Part shown: piece after piece, positions 41,284 through 50,736 of the stretch
How the letters are laid out: each line of letters opens with the position of its first letter
Numbering within the stretch: the stretch's first letter is position 1
Source of the DNA: Clostridium ljungdahlii
Lineage (GTDB): Bacteria; Bacillota; Clostridia; Clostridiales; Clostridiaceae
Direction: 5' to 3'
Assembly: GCF_001636845.1 (NCBI RefSeq)
Contig: NZ_LITT01000003.1
Span: 62,001 to 126,000 of the forward strand
Length of the DNA: 64,000 bases
Notes under the pieces: generated by a model
Told to the model about the DNA's origin: nothing
Seen by the model: only the letters and a program-made list of their open reading frames with translations
Database searches by the model: none
Made by a program: the position numbers and the translations under genes

Positions 41284-41384
41284 ATATCATTAATTAAAAT
41301 TTCAAGGTAAATAACTTCTAGAGCTAGCATAGAAGTTAATAATATAAATTTTTTAAAATATAAAATTTTAGGAGGTACTAAAAA

Positions 41385-42419
41385 TTGATAGTTATTATGA
41401 GACCACAAACCACACAGGAAGAGATAAATATGCTTAAACAAAAAATTGAAAGGGAGAACGAGGTAACAGTGAATGTAATAAACGGAAAAGAATGTTCTAT
41501 ATTAGGACTTGTTGGAGATACCACAAAAGTGGATGCAGATAAAATAAGAGCTAATGAATTTGTGGAAAATGTTGAGAAAGTACAGCAGCCTTACAAATTG
41601 TCCAATAGGTTATTTCATCCGGATGACACTGTAATAAAAGTAAAAAATGCTTCTATAGGTGGGGATGAGCTGGCTGTTATAGCAGGACCGTGTTCTGTTG
41701 AAAGTGAAGATCAAATTGTAAAAATTGCACAAGATGTAAAAAAAAGCGGTGCTAAATTTTTAAGAGGTGGGGCATTTAAACCAAGAACATCACCTTACAG
41801 CTTCCAAGGTCTCAGAGCTAGAGGATTAGATCTTTTAAAAATAGCAAGGCAGGAAACAGGGCTGCCTATAGTAACTGAAATTATGTCTGCGGATATGATA
41901 GACAAATTTGTAGAGGATGTGGATGTGATACAGGTAGGAGCAAGAAATATGCAAAATTTCGAACTTTTAAAACAGCTGGGCAAAACAAATAAGCCAATTC
42001 TTTTAAAGAGAGGACTTTGTGCTACTATTCAGGAGCTTTTGATGTCCGCAGAATATATAATGTCTGAAGGAAATGAAAATGTAATACTTTGTGAAAGAGG
42101 AATAAGGACTTTTGAAACTTATACAAGAAATACTTTAGACTTAAGTGCTATTCCTGCCATAAAAAGATTGAGTCATCTTCCTGTAATAGTGGATCCAAGT
42201 CATGCTGCAGGACTTTGGTGGATGGTGGAGCCATTAGCTAAGGCAGCAGTGGCAGTAGGGGCTGATGGACTTATGATAGAAGTACACAATGATCCTGCTA
42301 ATGCAAAATGTGATGGACAGCAATCCATAAAACCAAAAGTATTTGAACAGCTTATGAAGGATATAAGCAAAATCCCAGGAAAAACAATTCATAAAGCATA
42401 TGATACTGTAAATGCGTAA
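41385..42419 (+). CDS. aroF: 3-deoxy-7-phosphoheptulonate (DAHP) synthase, type I-beta
   Basis: A 344-residue enzyme that joins phosphoenolpyruvate and erythrose-4-phosphate, the first step to chorismate. An N-terminal ferredoxin-like/ACT-like extension of about 75 residues (MIVIMRPQTTQEEIN) is typical of the regulated I-beta type. Catalytic-barrel motifs are AGPCSVES near 96, KFLRGGAFKPRTSPY near 124, KPILLKRG near 205 and VDPSHAAG near 272. The start codon is TTG at 41385, nine bases after AGGAGG at 41370-41375. First gene of the aromatic operon; symbol follows clostridial usage (aroF/aroG). Confidence 0.95.
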   Translation: MIVIMRPQTTQEEINMLKQKIERENEVTVNVINGKECSILGLVGDTTKVDADKIRANEFVENVEKVQQPYKLSNRLFHPDDTVIKVKNASIGGDELAVIAGPCSVESEDQIVKIAQDVKKSGAKFLRGGAFKPRTSPYSFQGLRARGLDLLKIARQETGLPIVTEIMSADMIDKFVEDVDVIQVGARNMQNFELLKQLGKTNKPILLKRGLCATIQELLMSAEYIMSEGNENVILCERGIRTFETYTRNTLDLSAIPAIKRLSHLPVIVDPSHAAGLWWMVEPLAKAAVAVGADGLMIEVHNDPANAKCDGQQSIKPKVFEQLMKDISKIPGKTIHKAYDTVNA

Positions 42420-42445
42420 AAATTTTAAGGCAGGGGGAATATGGA

Positions 42446-43312
42446 TTGGACGATTCTGATTTTAAACTTAATATAGCAATTGTGGGAATGGGGCTTATTG
42501 GCGGGTCTTATGCCATGGCCCTAAGGCCTTTGACTACTAAGCAAATTATTGGAATAGATAATGATAAAAATGCACTTGAAAGTGCATTAAATATGGGGAT
42601 TATAGATAGAGCCTATGAAAATGGTGGAAGCTTTTTAGAGAAAATTGATCTTATAATAATTGCTCTTTATCCTAAGGATACAGTTAAATTTGTAGAAGAT
42701 AATTTTAAGTATTTAAAAAGCGGTGCTATTATAACGGATACATCAGGTATAAAACAATGTGTAGTAGGTGAAATAAATTCATTTTTACCAGAGTGTTTAG
42801 AGTTTGTGCCGGGACACCCTATGGCAGGTAATGAATTTAAAGGCATAGGTGGAGCTTCTAAAGATATTTTTAAAAGTGCAAATTACATAATAACCCCTAC
42901 AGCTAAAAATACCTCTAGGGGTATTGATTTAATAGATAAAATGGCTAGAAAAATAGGATGCAGCAATGTAACTTGTATAAGTCCAGAAGAACATGACAGA
43001 ATAATTACTTTTACAAGTCAGCTTCCCCATGTAATAGCAGTATCTCTTATGAATTCACAGGAAGAAAATGAAGAAGACATAAAAATGTTTATAGGTGGAA
43101 GTTTTAAGGACGCAACTAGAGTAGCCCAAATTAACACTTCACTGTGGACTGAACTATTTACTATAAATTCAGATATATTAGTGGAAGAAATAGAGAAGTT
43201 TGAAGAAAGTATTAATTTATTAAAAAAAGCTATAATATCTAAAGATGTAGATTCCATAAGAAATATTTTTGAAAAGGCATCCTCAAGTAGAAGAAAATTA
43301 GTTAAAAGATAA
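42446..43312 (+). CDS. tyrA: Prephenate dehydrogenase
   Basis: A 288-residue NAD-dependent enzyme oxidising prephenate to 4-hydroxyphenylpyruvate for tyrosine. The nucleotide motif is IVGMGLIGGSYAMAL near residue 9, followed by DTSGIKQCVV near 98 and the active-site EFVPGHPMAGNEFKGIGGA in part near 115. No C-terminal ACT domain, unlike the Bacillus enzyme. The start is TTG at 42446, eight bases after GGGGG; an overlapping ATG at 42441 is in another frame that closes quickly. It begins 26 bases after aroF. Confidence 0.92.
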   Translation: MDDSDFKLNIAIVGMGLIGGSYAMALRPLTTKQIIGIDNDKNALESALNMGIIDRAYENGGSFLEKIDLIIIALYPKDTVKFVEDNFKYLKSGAIITDTSGIKQCVVGEINSFLPECLEFVPGHPMAGNEFKGIGGASKDIFKSANYIITPTAKNTSRGIDLIDKMARKIGCSNVTCISPEEHDRIITFTSQLPHVIAVSLMNSQEENEEDIKMFIGGSFKDATRVAQINTSLWTELFTINSDILVEEIEKFEESINLLKKAIISKDVDSIRNIFEKASSSRRKLVKR

Positions 43313-43323
43313 GGACAGTGATT

Positions 43324-44418
43324 TTGGTGAATACAATTTCTATAAATATAAATCTTAAAAAGAAACAATATAAAATTTATATGGAAAGAGGAATTTTAAC
43401 TTCTATAGGAAAAAAGCTGCGGGAAGTTTATGAGGGGAGAACTTTAGTTGTAATTACGGATAAAAATATTGAAAGATTATATATGAAAGAATTGAAGCAA
43501 TCTTTTTTGGATAACGGGTTTAAAGTAAATGTCATATCTATAGAACCTGGAGAAAAAAGCAAAAGTTTAGATATGTTAAAGAAAATATATGAAAATTTGT
43601 GTGAATTGAAGATAAAGAGAAAGGATGTAATAGTTTCTTTTGGAGGAGGGGTAGTTGGAGATTTATCAGGTTTTGCAGCAGCTACTTATTTGAGAGGGAT
43701 AAGTTATGTTCAAATACCAACATCACTTTTGGCACAAGTAGACAGCAGTATAGGTGGGAAGGTAGCTGTGGATCTTCCTTGGGGAAAAAATCTAGTGGGG
43801 AATTTTTATCATCCAGATGCTGTATTTATAGATCCGGAGGTACTTAAAACTTTAAGTGATAGATTTTTTAGCGATGGAATGGCTGAAGTTATAAAGTATG
43901 GTTTTATAAAAGATAAAACTATTTTAGAAGATCTAAATTCCTATAAAAGTAAAGAGGAAGCTTTGAACAATATAGAAAATGTAATATATAAATGCTGCAG
44001 TATAAAAAAGAAATTGGTAGAAGAAGATGAAAAAGATTTAGGAAATAGGATGCTGTTGAATTTTGGACACACCTTGGGGCATGCAGTTGAAAGATATTAT
44101 AATTACAGTAAATATAGTCATGGAGAAGCAGTTTCTATTGGTATGGCATATATAACAGGAAGAACGGAAGAGCTTTCTATTACTAAAGAGGGTACTTATT
44201 CTTATATGGTAAATATTTTAAAAAAGTATGGGCTTCCAGTTTATATACAGGGTGTGGATAAAAATGTTTTAGTAGACACCATAGCACTGGATAAAAAATC
44301 TTCAGATAAAAATGAAATTAATTTAATAATGATCGAAGAAGCAGGAAAGAGCAAGATAAGAAATACTAAATTATCTGAAGCAGCTAATTTTTTATTTCCT
44401 GAAAATCTAATCAAATAA
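43324..44418 (+). CDS. aroB: 3-dehydroquinate synthase
   Basis: About 364 residues, the usual size. It converts DAHP to 3-dehydroquinate with NAD and a divalent metal. Visible features are VISFGGGVVGDLSGFAAATY in part near residue 98, the IPTSLLAQVDSSIGGKVAVD region in part near 133, MAEVIKYGFI near 190 with a metal Glu, and LNFGHTLGHAVE near 243 with metal His. The start is uncertain: GTG at 43318, TTG at 43324 or GTG at 43327 are all in frame after AAGGA (43311-43315); spacing favours 43324 or 43327. Twelve bases after tyrA. Confidence 0.93.
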   Translation: MVNTISININLKKKQYKIYMERGILTSIGKKLREVYEGRTLVVITDKNIERLYMKELKQSFLDNGFKVNVISIEPGEKSKSLDMLKKIYENLCELKIKRKDVIVSFGGGVVGDLSGFAAATYLRGISYVQIPTSLLAQVDSSIGGKVAVDLPWGKNLVGNFYHPDAVFIDPEVLKTLSDRFFSDGMAEVIKYGFIKDKTILEDLNSYKSKEEALNNIENVIYKCCSIKKKLVEEDEKDLGNRMLLNFGHTLGHAVERYYNYSKYSHGEAVSIGMAYITGRTEELSITKEGTYSYMVNILKKYGLPVYIQGVDKNVLVDTIALDKKSSDKNEINLIMIEEAGKSKIRNTKLSEAANFLFPENLIK

Positions 44419-44436
44419 ATGGAAAGGAAGCAGTTT

Positions 44437-45717
44437 ATGAAATATGTATCTATAAAGCCTACTAAACTTAAAGGGCAAATACAAGTTCCTCCTTCTAAAA
44501 GTGTATGTCATAGGGCACTCATATGTTCCGCTTTAGCCCAAGGGGAAAGCAATATAAAAAATGTAGATTTTTCAGAAGATATAGAAGCTACTTGTAGTGC
44601 TTTGGAAGCTTTGGGAGTAGATATTAAAAGAAATGAACATACTTTAAATGTAACAGGTAGCTCTGTTATTAGAATGAAAAATTCAAATATACACTGCTTT
44701 AAATCTGGTTCTACTATTAGATTTTTAATACCTATAGCTGCCACTTTAGGAGAAAAGGTAACTTTTACGGGAGAAGATAAATTAATAGAAAGGCCTCTAG
44801 ATGTTTACTATGATATATTTGACAAGCAAAAAATTTTTTATAGAAATTTTAAAGGTAAATTACCTTTAACTATAAATGGAAAGTTAAAGCCTGGGGAATA
44901 CAGAGTAAAGGGAAATATAAGTTCTCAATTTATAAGTGGCCTTTTGTTTGCTCTACCCATTTTAGATGGGGATTCAAAAATAGTAGTTACCACAGAACTT
45001 GAATCTAAATCTTATGTAGATATCACACTGAATATGCTAGAAAGGTTTGGAGTTTATGTGGATAAAAAAGATTATAAAGAATTTTCAATTAAGGGAAATC
45101 AGACCTATAAAAAAAATAACTGTAGTATAGAAGGAGACTTTTCTCAGGCCGCTTTCTGGATGACTGCAGGAGCCCTTGGAGATGGAATTATGTGCTCTGA
45201 GCTCAATATGAATTCTCTCCAGGGAGATAAGGCTGTAATAAGGATATTAAAAGATATGGGAGTTGAAATTGAAGAAAAAGGTGATACTTTAAAAGTTAAT
45301 CCTTCTAAAACTCATGGAACGTACATAGATGCCTCCCAGTGTCCTGATTTAGTACCAGTACTTGCAGCACTGGCATCTGTAAGCAGTGGTACCACTGAAA
45401 TTACAAATGCAGCTAGACTTAGGATTAAAGAGTCGGATAGACTCAAGGCTATATCTACGGAATTAAATAAACTTGGAGCAGATGTAAAAGAAAGAGATGA
45501 TGGGCTTATTATAAATGGTAAGGATAGACTCAAGGGAGGAAAAGTTACAAGCTGGAGAGATCACAGAATAGCAATGGCACTAGCTGTTATATCTTCAAAA
45601 TGTGTAAATCCTATAATAATGGAAGAAGCTGAGTATGTTAAAAAATCATATCCTGCTTTCTGGCAAGATTTTAGACAATTGGGAGGGAATATAGATGAGT
45701 GGAATGTGGGGGAATAA
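44437..45717 (+). CDS. aroA: 5-enolpyruvylshikimate-3-phosphate synthase
   Basis: A 426-residue two-domain enzyme transferring enolpyruvyl from PEP to shikimate-3-phosphate. [16 protein letters not shown] near residue 18 is the phosphate-binding start; the active-site stretches [10 protein letters not shown] (near 88), SKSYVDIT (near 190), [13 protein letters not shown] (near 335) and [12 protein letters not shown] (near 370) are all intact. The PEP-site loop has GSTIR, not the usual GNAGT(A/S)(I/M)R, so the glyphosate-contact residues differ from class I enzymes. ATG at 44437 preferred: GGAAAGGAAG at 44421-44430 lies ahead, while ATG at 44419 overlaps it. Confidence 0.94.
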   Translation: MKYVSIKPTKLKGQIQVPPSKSVCHRALICSALAQGESNIKNVDFSEDIEATCSALEALGVDIKRNEHTLNVTGSSVIRMKNSNIHCFKSGSTIRFLIPIAATLGEKVTFTGEDKLIERPLDVYYDIFDKQKIFYRNFKGKLPLTINGKLKPGEYRVKGNISSQFISGLLFALPILDGDSKIVVTTELESKSYVDITLNMLERFGVYVDKKDYKEFSIKGNQTYKKNNCSIEGDFSQAAFWMTAGALGDGIMCSELNMNSLQGDKAVIRILKDMGVEIEEKGDTLKVNPSKTHGTYIDASQCPDLVPVLAALASVSSGTTEITNAARLRIKESDRLKAISTELNKLGADVKERDDGLIINGKDRLKGGKVTSWRDHRIAMALAVISSKCVNPIIMEEAEYVKKSYPAFWQDFRQLGGNIDEWNVGE

Positions 45718-46777
45718 GATAAAGTTATCAATTTTTGGAGAGTCTCATGGAAAAGCCATAGGCATTGTAATAGATGGACTAAAGGCTGGAACTGAAATTG
45801 ATTTAGAATACATAAGAAAGCAGATGAAAAGGAGAGCACCAGGCTTTAGTAAACTTTCTACTCCTAGAAAAGAGCAGGATGAATTTGAAATTTTAAGTGG
45901 ATATTTTAATGGAAGAGCAACGGGAACTCCTCTCTGTGCAGTGATACAAAACAGCAATACTCATTCTAAAGATTATGAAAAAACAGCATCTCTTTTAAGA
46001 CCTGGTCATGCTGATTTTACGGGGAGAATAAAATATAGGGGATTTAATGATTATAGAGGTGGTGGACACTTTTCAGGCAGACTTACAGCACCTATAGTTT
46101 TTGCAGGAGCTTTATGTAGAAAAATATTAGAGGAAAAAGGTGTATTTATAGGAAGCCATATAAAGAGTATAGGTACGATTGAAGACCCAAAATCCTTTAA
46201 GTTCACTTCTATAGAAAAAAGTAGTTTAGAAAAACTTTCTGAAAGTAAATTTCCAGTTTTAGATGAAAACTGTGGTGAAAAAATGCAGCAGTATATTTTA
46301 AAGGTAAAAGAAGAAGGAGACTCATTAGGAGGAATTGTAGAAACTGGAGTTATAAATTTGCCACCGGGCATAGGAGATCCTTTCTTTGATTCCGTAGAAA
46401 GTACTATTTCGGGGCTTTTATTTTCTATACCAGCAGTAAAAGGGGTAGAATTTGGAGAAGGTTTTGATATATCAAAAATGAAGGGCTCTGAAGCAAATGA
46501 TGAATATTTTATATCAGACAATAATGCTATAAAAACCTACACTAATAATAATGGAGGAATTTTAGGAGGAATTACAGATGGAATGCCGCTTATATTTAGA
46601 ACTTGTATAAAACCTACTCCATCTATATCAAAAACTCAAAAAACTGTAGATATTGAGAAAAGAGAAGATGCACTTTTAGAGATAAAAGGAAGACATGATC
46701 CCTGCATTGTACCTAGGGCAGTTCCAGTAATAGAAGCAGTTGCAGCGCTTTCACTGCTCAATTTGATGGAAGATTAA
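45695..46777 (+). CDS. aroC: Chorismate synthase
   Basis: A 360-residue FMN-dependent enzyme that makes chorismate from EPSP. Signature stretches are [10 protein letters not shown] near residue 11, [12 protein letters not shown] near 100 with [12 protein letters not shown], and the C-terminal [14 protein letters not shown] near 330. The ATG at 45695 follows GGGAGGGA and overlaps the end of aroA by 23 bases, implying translational coupling. No separate flavin reductase is encoded nearby. Sixth step of the common path except the order on the operon. Confidence 0.96.
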   Translation: MSGMWGNKIKLSIFGESHGKAIGIVIDGLKAGTEIDLEYIRKQMKRRAPGFSKLSTPRKEQDEFEILSGYFNGRATGTPLCAVIQNSNTHSKDYEKTASLLRPGHADFTGRIKYRGFNDYRGGGHFSGRLTAPIVFAGALCRKILEEKGVFIGSHIKSIGTIEDPKSFKFTSIEKSSLEKLSESKFPVLDENCGEKMQQYILKVKEEGDSLGGIVETGVINLPPGIGDPFFDSVESTISGLLFSIPAVKGVEFGEGFDISKMKGSEANDEYFISDNNAIKTYTNNNGGILGGITDGMPLIFRTCIKPTPSISKTQKTVDIEKREDALLEIKGRHDPCIVPRAVPVIEAVAALSLLNLMED

Positions 46778-46798
46778 ATTACTTATGGAGGTGATGTT

Positions 46799-47935
46799 TT
46801 GGAAGATTTGGAGTATTTAAGAGATGAAATAAATAAGATAGATAAAGAAATGATTGAACTTTTTGAAAAGAGGGCAAAGATATCTCGCAAAGTAGCAGAA
46901 TATAAAATGGAAAATTCAATGAATATACTTGATAAGTCAAGAGAAGAAGAGGTAATAAAGGCTAACTTGAAAAATCTTAAAGATAAATCTATAAAAGATG
47001 AAGCTAAAACCTTTTTGAAGAATGTTATGGAAATAAGTAGAAACATACAAAAAAGAGAATTCAAACAATCTTCTAAAAATAGTGAAATTAAAGCTAAAGG
47101 GCAGAATAGTGATGCATTTAAAGTTGGATTTCAAGGAGTACCTGCATCTTTCAGTCATGAAGCACTGATAGAGTATTTTGGAAATAAATCAGAAGCGTTA
47201 AACTTTGAAAGCTTTAAAGATGTGTTTGAAGCTCTAAAAAATGGGACTATAAAGTATGGTGTCCTTCCTATTGAGAATTCCTCTACAGGAGGCATTCCAC
47301 AAGTTTATGATCTTATAGGAGAATATGATTTTTATATAGTTGGAGAAAAATGCATTGAAGTAAATCATAATTTATTGGGAGTAAAGGGAGCGTCTGTTTG
47401 CGATATAGAAGAAGTTTATTCTCACAGCCAAGCATTTATGCAGAGCAGTAAATTTTTCGAAAAACATAAAAATTGGAGACTAATTCCTTATTTTAATACA
47501 GCTAGAAGTGCCCAATATGTAAGTGAGCAAAATGTTAAAAGTAAAGCTGCTATAGCAAGTAAAAATGCAGCAAAGCTTTATGGACTTGACATAATAGAAG
47601 AAAATATAAATTATAACAGCAATAATTACACTAGATTTATAATAATGGGAAAAGACATAAAAAGTGATAAACAATGTGACAAGATAAGTATATTGATTAC
47701 TCTGCCTCATAAACCAGGAACTCTTTGTAATATTTTGAAGTATTTTCATGAAAATAATTTGAATATGACTAAAATAGAGTCAAGGCCTATAATAAATAAA
47801 TCCTGGCAGTATTTCTTTTACATTGATTTTGATGGAAATATTATGAATAAAGATACTAGATATGCTTTAAAGGGTATAGAAGAAGAAAGCGTATATTTTA
47901 AACTTTTGGGGAATTACAAAGGAGATTGTTTTTAG
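46799..47935 (+). CDS. pheA: Bifunctional chorismate mutase / prephenate dehydratase (P-protein)
   Basis: A 378-residue enzyme of the phenylalanine branch. Residues 1-90 are an AroQ chorismate mutase (YLRDEINKIDKEMIELFEKR in part, with RAKISRKVAEYK). About 105-285 is prephenate dehydratase (GVPASFSHEALIEYF, then PIENSSTGGIPQVYDLI and NYTRFIIMG). About 295-378 is a regulatory ACT domain (LPHKPGTLCNILKYF, IESRPI) where phenylalanine binds in homologues. The start is TTG at 46799 after GGAGGTGA; the ATG at 46794 is out of frame. Twenty-one bases after aroC. Confidence 0.94.
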   Translation: MEDLEYLRDEINKIDKEMIELFEKRAKISRKVAEYKMENSMNILDKSREEEVIKANLKNLKDKSIKDEAKTFLKNVMEISRNIQKREFKQSSKNSEIKAKGQNSDAFKVGFQGVPASFSHEALIEYFGNKSEALNFESFKDVFEALKNGTIKYGVLPIENSSTGGIPQVYDLIGEYDFYIVGEKCIEVNHNLLGVKGASVCDIEEVYSHSQAFMQSSKFFEKHKNWRLIPYFNTARSAQYVSEQNVKSKAAIASKNAAKLYGLDIIEENINYNSNNYTRFIIMGKDIKSDKQCDKISILITLPHKPGTLCNILKYFHENNLNMTKIESRPIINKSWQYFFYIDFDGNIMNKDTRYALKGIEEESVYFKLLGNYKGDCF

Positions 47936-47962
47936 ATATTAAATAAATAGGAGGCGATTCAT

Positions 47963-48778
47963 ATGAGCAACTTGCAGGGACTTATAGGGGAAAAGTTATC
48001 ACACAGTTTTTCGGCTGTAATACACAAATTGATTTTAGAAAAGCTGGGTGTAAATGGAGAATATAATTTATTTGAAATAGAACCTCAAAACTTAGGTAAA
48101 AGTATGGAAGCTTTTAAAGTTTTAGGATGCAAGGGAATAAATGTAACCATACCTTATAAAATTGCCGTTATGAACTATATGGATGATATATCAGAAGAAG
48201 CAAAGAATATAGGTGCCATAAATACTATAGAATTTAAGGAACATAGCTTAAAAGGATATAATACAGATTACTATGGCTTTGGTCTTACTTTAAAAAGGAA
48301 TTATATAGATGTATTAAATAAAAATGTAGTGATACTTGGTACAGGAGGAGCATCTAAAGCTGTAGTTAGATATGTTTTAGATGAAGGTGCCTCAAATATT
48401 ACCTATGTGAGCAGATATCCTGAAAAAATTAAGAAAGGTGATTTTAAAGTTATTTCTTATGAAAAACTCAGAAAAATAGAAAGTGGAGATATAATAGTGA
48501 ACTGTACTCCCTGTGGTATGTACCCTAATTTAAATAATTGTCCTGTAAATAAAAAGATATTGGCCAAGTTTAATACAGCTGTGGATTTAATATATAATCC
48601 TGAATATACACTTTTTTTAAAGATGGGGAAAGAAATGGGGCTTAAAATTGCAAATGGGTTATATATGCTTGTAGCACAGGCTGTGGCAGCAGAAGAAATT
48701 TGGCACAAAAAGAATATATCTTTACAAACTATAAATGAAATATATGATGAATTAATTAAAATAGAGTACAACAAATAG
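47963..48778 (+). CDS. aroE: Shikimate dehydrogenase
   Basis: A 271-residue NADPH-dependent enzyme reducing 3-dehydroshikimate to shikimate. The substrate site is GEKLSHSFSAVIHKLIL in part near residue 8 and NVTIPYKIAVM near 58 with the catalytic Lys; GYNTDYYGF near 98 follows; the cofactor fold opens VVILGTGGASKAVV near 120 and VNCTPCGMYPN near 180. AGGAGGCG precedes the ATG. Twenty-seven bases after pheA. The dehydroquinate dehydratase (aroD or aroQ) needed for the preceding step is not in this operon. Confidence 0.95.
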   Translation: MSNLQGLIGEKLSHSFSAVIHKLILEKLGVNGEYNLFEIEPQNLGKSMEAFKVLGCKGINVTIPYKIAVMNYMDDISEEAKNIGAINTIEFKEHSLKGYNTDYYGFGLTLKRNYIDVLNKNVVILGTGGASKAVVRYVLDEGASNITYVSRYPEKIKKGDFKVISYEKLRKIESGDIIVNCTPCGMYPNLNNCPVNKKILAKFNTAVDLIYNPEYTLFLKMGKEMGLKIANGLYMLVAQAVAAEEIWHKKNISLQTINEIYDELIKIEYNK

Positions 48779-48792
48779 GGAGGGATATAATT

Positions 48793-49302
48793 ATGGAGAC
48801 AGAGACTAAAAACATAGTTCTTATAGGTATGCCTGGATCAGGAAAAACTACTTTAGGTAATCTTTTAGCCTCTAGATTAAATAGAAAATGTATAGATTTA
48901 GATGATTATATAGAATTGGAAAACGGATGTAGTATTCCAGACATCTTTAAAAACGGCGAAGAATGTTTTAGAAAATTAGAATCAAAGGCAGTAGAGAAAG
49001 TAAGTGCAGAAAAAAATATTATAATAGCTACAGGAGGTGGGGTAATAAAAAAGAAGTGTAATATAGAAAATTTGAAAAAGAACGGAATTGTAGTTTTTAT
49101 AGATAGACCTTTAGAAAATATAATTTCTGATGTTGATATATCAGGGAGACCTCTTTTAAAAAAAGGAATTAATGAAATAGAAAAAATTTATAATGAAAGA
49201 TATGATATCTATAAATCATATTGTGATTTTTCAGTTTACAATATACTGAATCTTGAAGCAATAGTAGAGGATATAGTTAAATCTTTCATTGAGTACATTT
49301 AA
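48793..49302 (+). CDS. aroK: Shikimate kinase
   Basis: A 169-residue P-loop kinase phosphorylating shikimate. Walker A is GMPGSGKTTLGNLLA near residue 12, followed by CIDLDDYIELENG with the substrate Asp near 33, an adenine/shikimate region FRKLESKAVEKV near 57, GGGVIKK near 79 and the lid SGRPLL near 115. GGGAGGG precedes the ATG. Last gene of the operon, 14 bases after aroE, and followed by a terminator. Confidence 0.94.
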   Translation: METETKNIVLIGMPGSGKTTLGNLLASRLNRKCIDLDDYIELENGCSIPDIFKNGEECFRKLESKAVEKVSAEKNIIIATGGGVIKKKCNIENLKKNGIVVFIDRPLENIISDVDISGRPLLKKGINEIEKIYNERYDIYKSYCDFSVYNILNLEAIVEDIVKSFIEYI

Positions 49303-49346
49303 TAACATTAAAACAAATATTTGGTGTTTATATATGATTTTGTAGT

Positions 49347-49385
49347 AAAAAGCTGAAGGCAAATAGATTTTGTCGTCAGCTTTTT
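49347..49385 (+). terminator. Terminator of the aromatic operon
   Basis: AAAAAGCTGA pairs with TCAGCTTTTT; the middle (GGCAAA...TTTTGTC) pairs further with small mismatches. Forty-five bases after aroK. Confidence 0.9.
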
Positions 49386-49479
49386 AGCATATTCTCTGTC
49401 TTGCCAATAATATTATAATATGTACGGTGTATTATATACTTAATGGTATTTTTCTATTTTAAGGTAGGAGAGGATGGCT

Positions 49480-49929
49480 GTGGAAAAACTAAAATCAAAG
49501 TTGAAATCTATTTTGCTTGAAATTTCTATCATAATTATAATACTTTTAATTGTTTGTGTAGCAGCATTTGTAGACATAAGGTCTAGCAGGGAGTATTCTG
49601 CGAGTAATAGTACAACTAAAGAAATGTATTTAAGTATTCAGAAAAGCCAAAATGAAATTCAAGATTTAAAAAATAACCTCCAAAAAGAGCAAAATAGTTT
49701 AGAGAAATTGAAGAGTCAGGTAGATTCTACAAAGTCTCAAGGAGAAACCAGTAAGTGGAATAATGCAGTTATAGCATATAATACTCAACTTGAGCAATAT
49801 AATACAGACGTGAAAAATTATAACGATAAGTCTAAAGTATATAATCAAAGAGTGGAGCAATATAAAAAAGTGGACAAGAAAAATAAAAATATAATAGAAT
49901 GGATTAAGAGTATAATTGGCATAGATTGA
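49480..49929 (+). CDS. Membrane-anchored coiled-coil protein
   Basis: About 149 residues, not matched to a named family. A transmembrane segment lies near residues 10-35 (LLEISIIIIILLIVCVAAF in part), then an extracytoplasmic Gln/Asn/Lys-rich helical region (SIQKSQNEIQDLKNNLQKEQ in part and QYNTDVKNYNDKSKVYNQRVEQ in part) predicted as coiled coil. The start is either ATG at 49474 or GTG at 49480; GGAG at 49467-49470 favours the GTG. It precedes an L,D-transpeptidase gene by 44 bases and may act with it at the cell envelope (inference). Confidence 0.7.
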   Translation: MEKLKSKLKSILLEISIIIIILLIVCVAAFVDIRSSREYSASNSTTKEMYLSIQKSQNEIQDLKNNLQKEQNSLEKLKSQVDSTKSQGETSKWNNAVIAYNTQLEQYNTDVKNYNDKSKVYNQRVEQYKKVDKKNKNIIEWIKSIIGID

Positions 49930-49973
49930 TAAATTAATGTAAAATATAATAAAAATACTACAAAAGGTAAGTG

Positions 49974-50642
49974 ATGATTATGAAAAAAAAGTACATAATT
50001 TTCCCATTGGTATTTCTGGTTTTTGGCACAGTTATAATAGCAACTATTTCTGGGTTATCTATAAAAAAATATATTAAGCAAAATGAATTTAAAAATATTT
50101 CAGCTAAAAATAACATAACCGAAAAAGATGTACAGGCGGAGAAAGGAAAATTGTTTTTTCAAGCTCCGAAGCAAAAACCAGAAAAAACTTCAATAAAAAT
50201 TTATAAGGGAAAAAGAGCAATGGAACTCTATGGAGACAATGAATTGATTGGAAGGTTTAAAATTGGGCTTGGAAAAATTCCCTCAGGTAAAAAAGAAAAA
50301 GAAGGAGATTTAAAAACTCCAGAAGGAAGCTATTACATATGCTATATAAATCCTAAAAGTAAATATGATTATTTTTTTGGAATAAGTTATCCAAATATAG
50401 ATGATGCTAAAGAAGCGTTAAATAAGAAGATCATAGGTCAAATTAATTATGACAGAATAGAATGGGCTATAAATAATAAAGAACAGCCGCCTTGGCACAC
50501 TCCACTTGGAGGAGAAATAGGAATACATGGTGGTGGCTCTAAATACGATTGGACTTATGGATGCATTGCTCTATCTAATAAAGATATGGATATACTAAAA
50601 GAATATGTTGGACTTAAAACTACGGTAGAAATATATAAATAA
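49974..50642 (+). CDS. L,D-transpeptidase (YkuD domain), membrane-anchored
   Basis: A 222-residue protein with an N-terminal transmembrane anchor (YIIFPLVFLVFGTVIIATISG in part). The YkuD catalytic domain covers about residues 65-222: LKTPEGSYYICYINPKS, then the active-site IGIHGGGSK and DWTYGCIALSNKDM, giving the His and Cys of the HxxG...GC motif. It would form 3-3 crosslinks in peptidoglycan or attach proteins. Start at 49974 is chosen from three candidate codons (GTG 49971, ATG 49974, ATG 49980) by spacing from AAAAGG. Encoded beside a coiled-coil membrane protein. Confidence 0.88.
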   Translation: MIMKKKYIIFPLVFLVFGTVIIATISGLSIKKYIKQNEFKNISAKNNITEKDVQAEKGKLFFQAPKQKPEKTSIKIYKGKRAMELYGDNELIGRFKIGLGKIPSGKKEKEGDLKTPEGSYYICYINPKSKYDYFFGISYPNIDDAKEALNKKIIGQINYDRIEWAINNKEQPPWHTPLGGEIGIHGGGSKYDWTYGCIALSNKDMDILKEYVGLKTTVEIYK

Positions 50643-50736
50643 ATATATTAAAAATTGAGAATTTGTTATAAATAAGAATATATATGGTAAAAAAGGTGCA
50701 AAATAAAATAGAGAAAATATATATGAGGTGGTGCCT

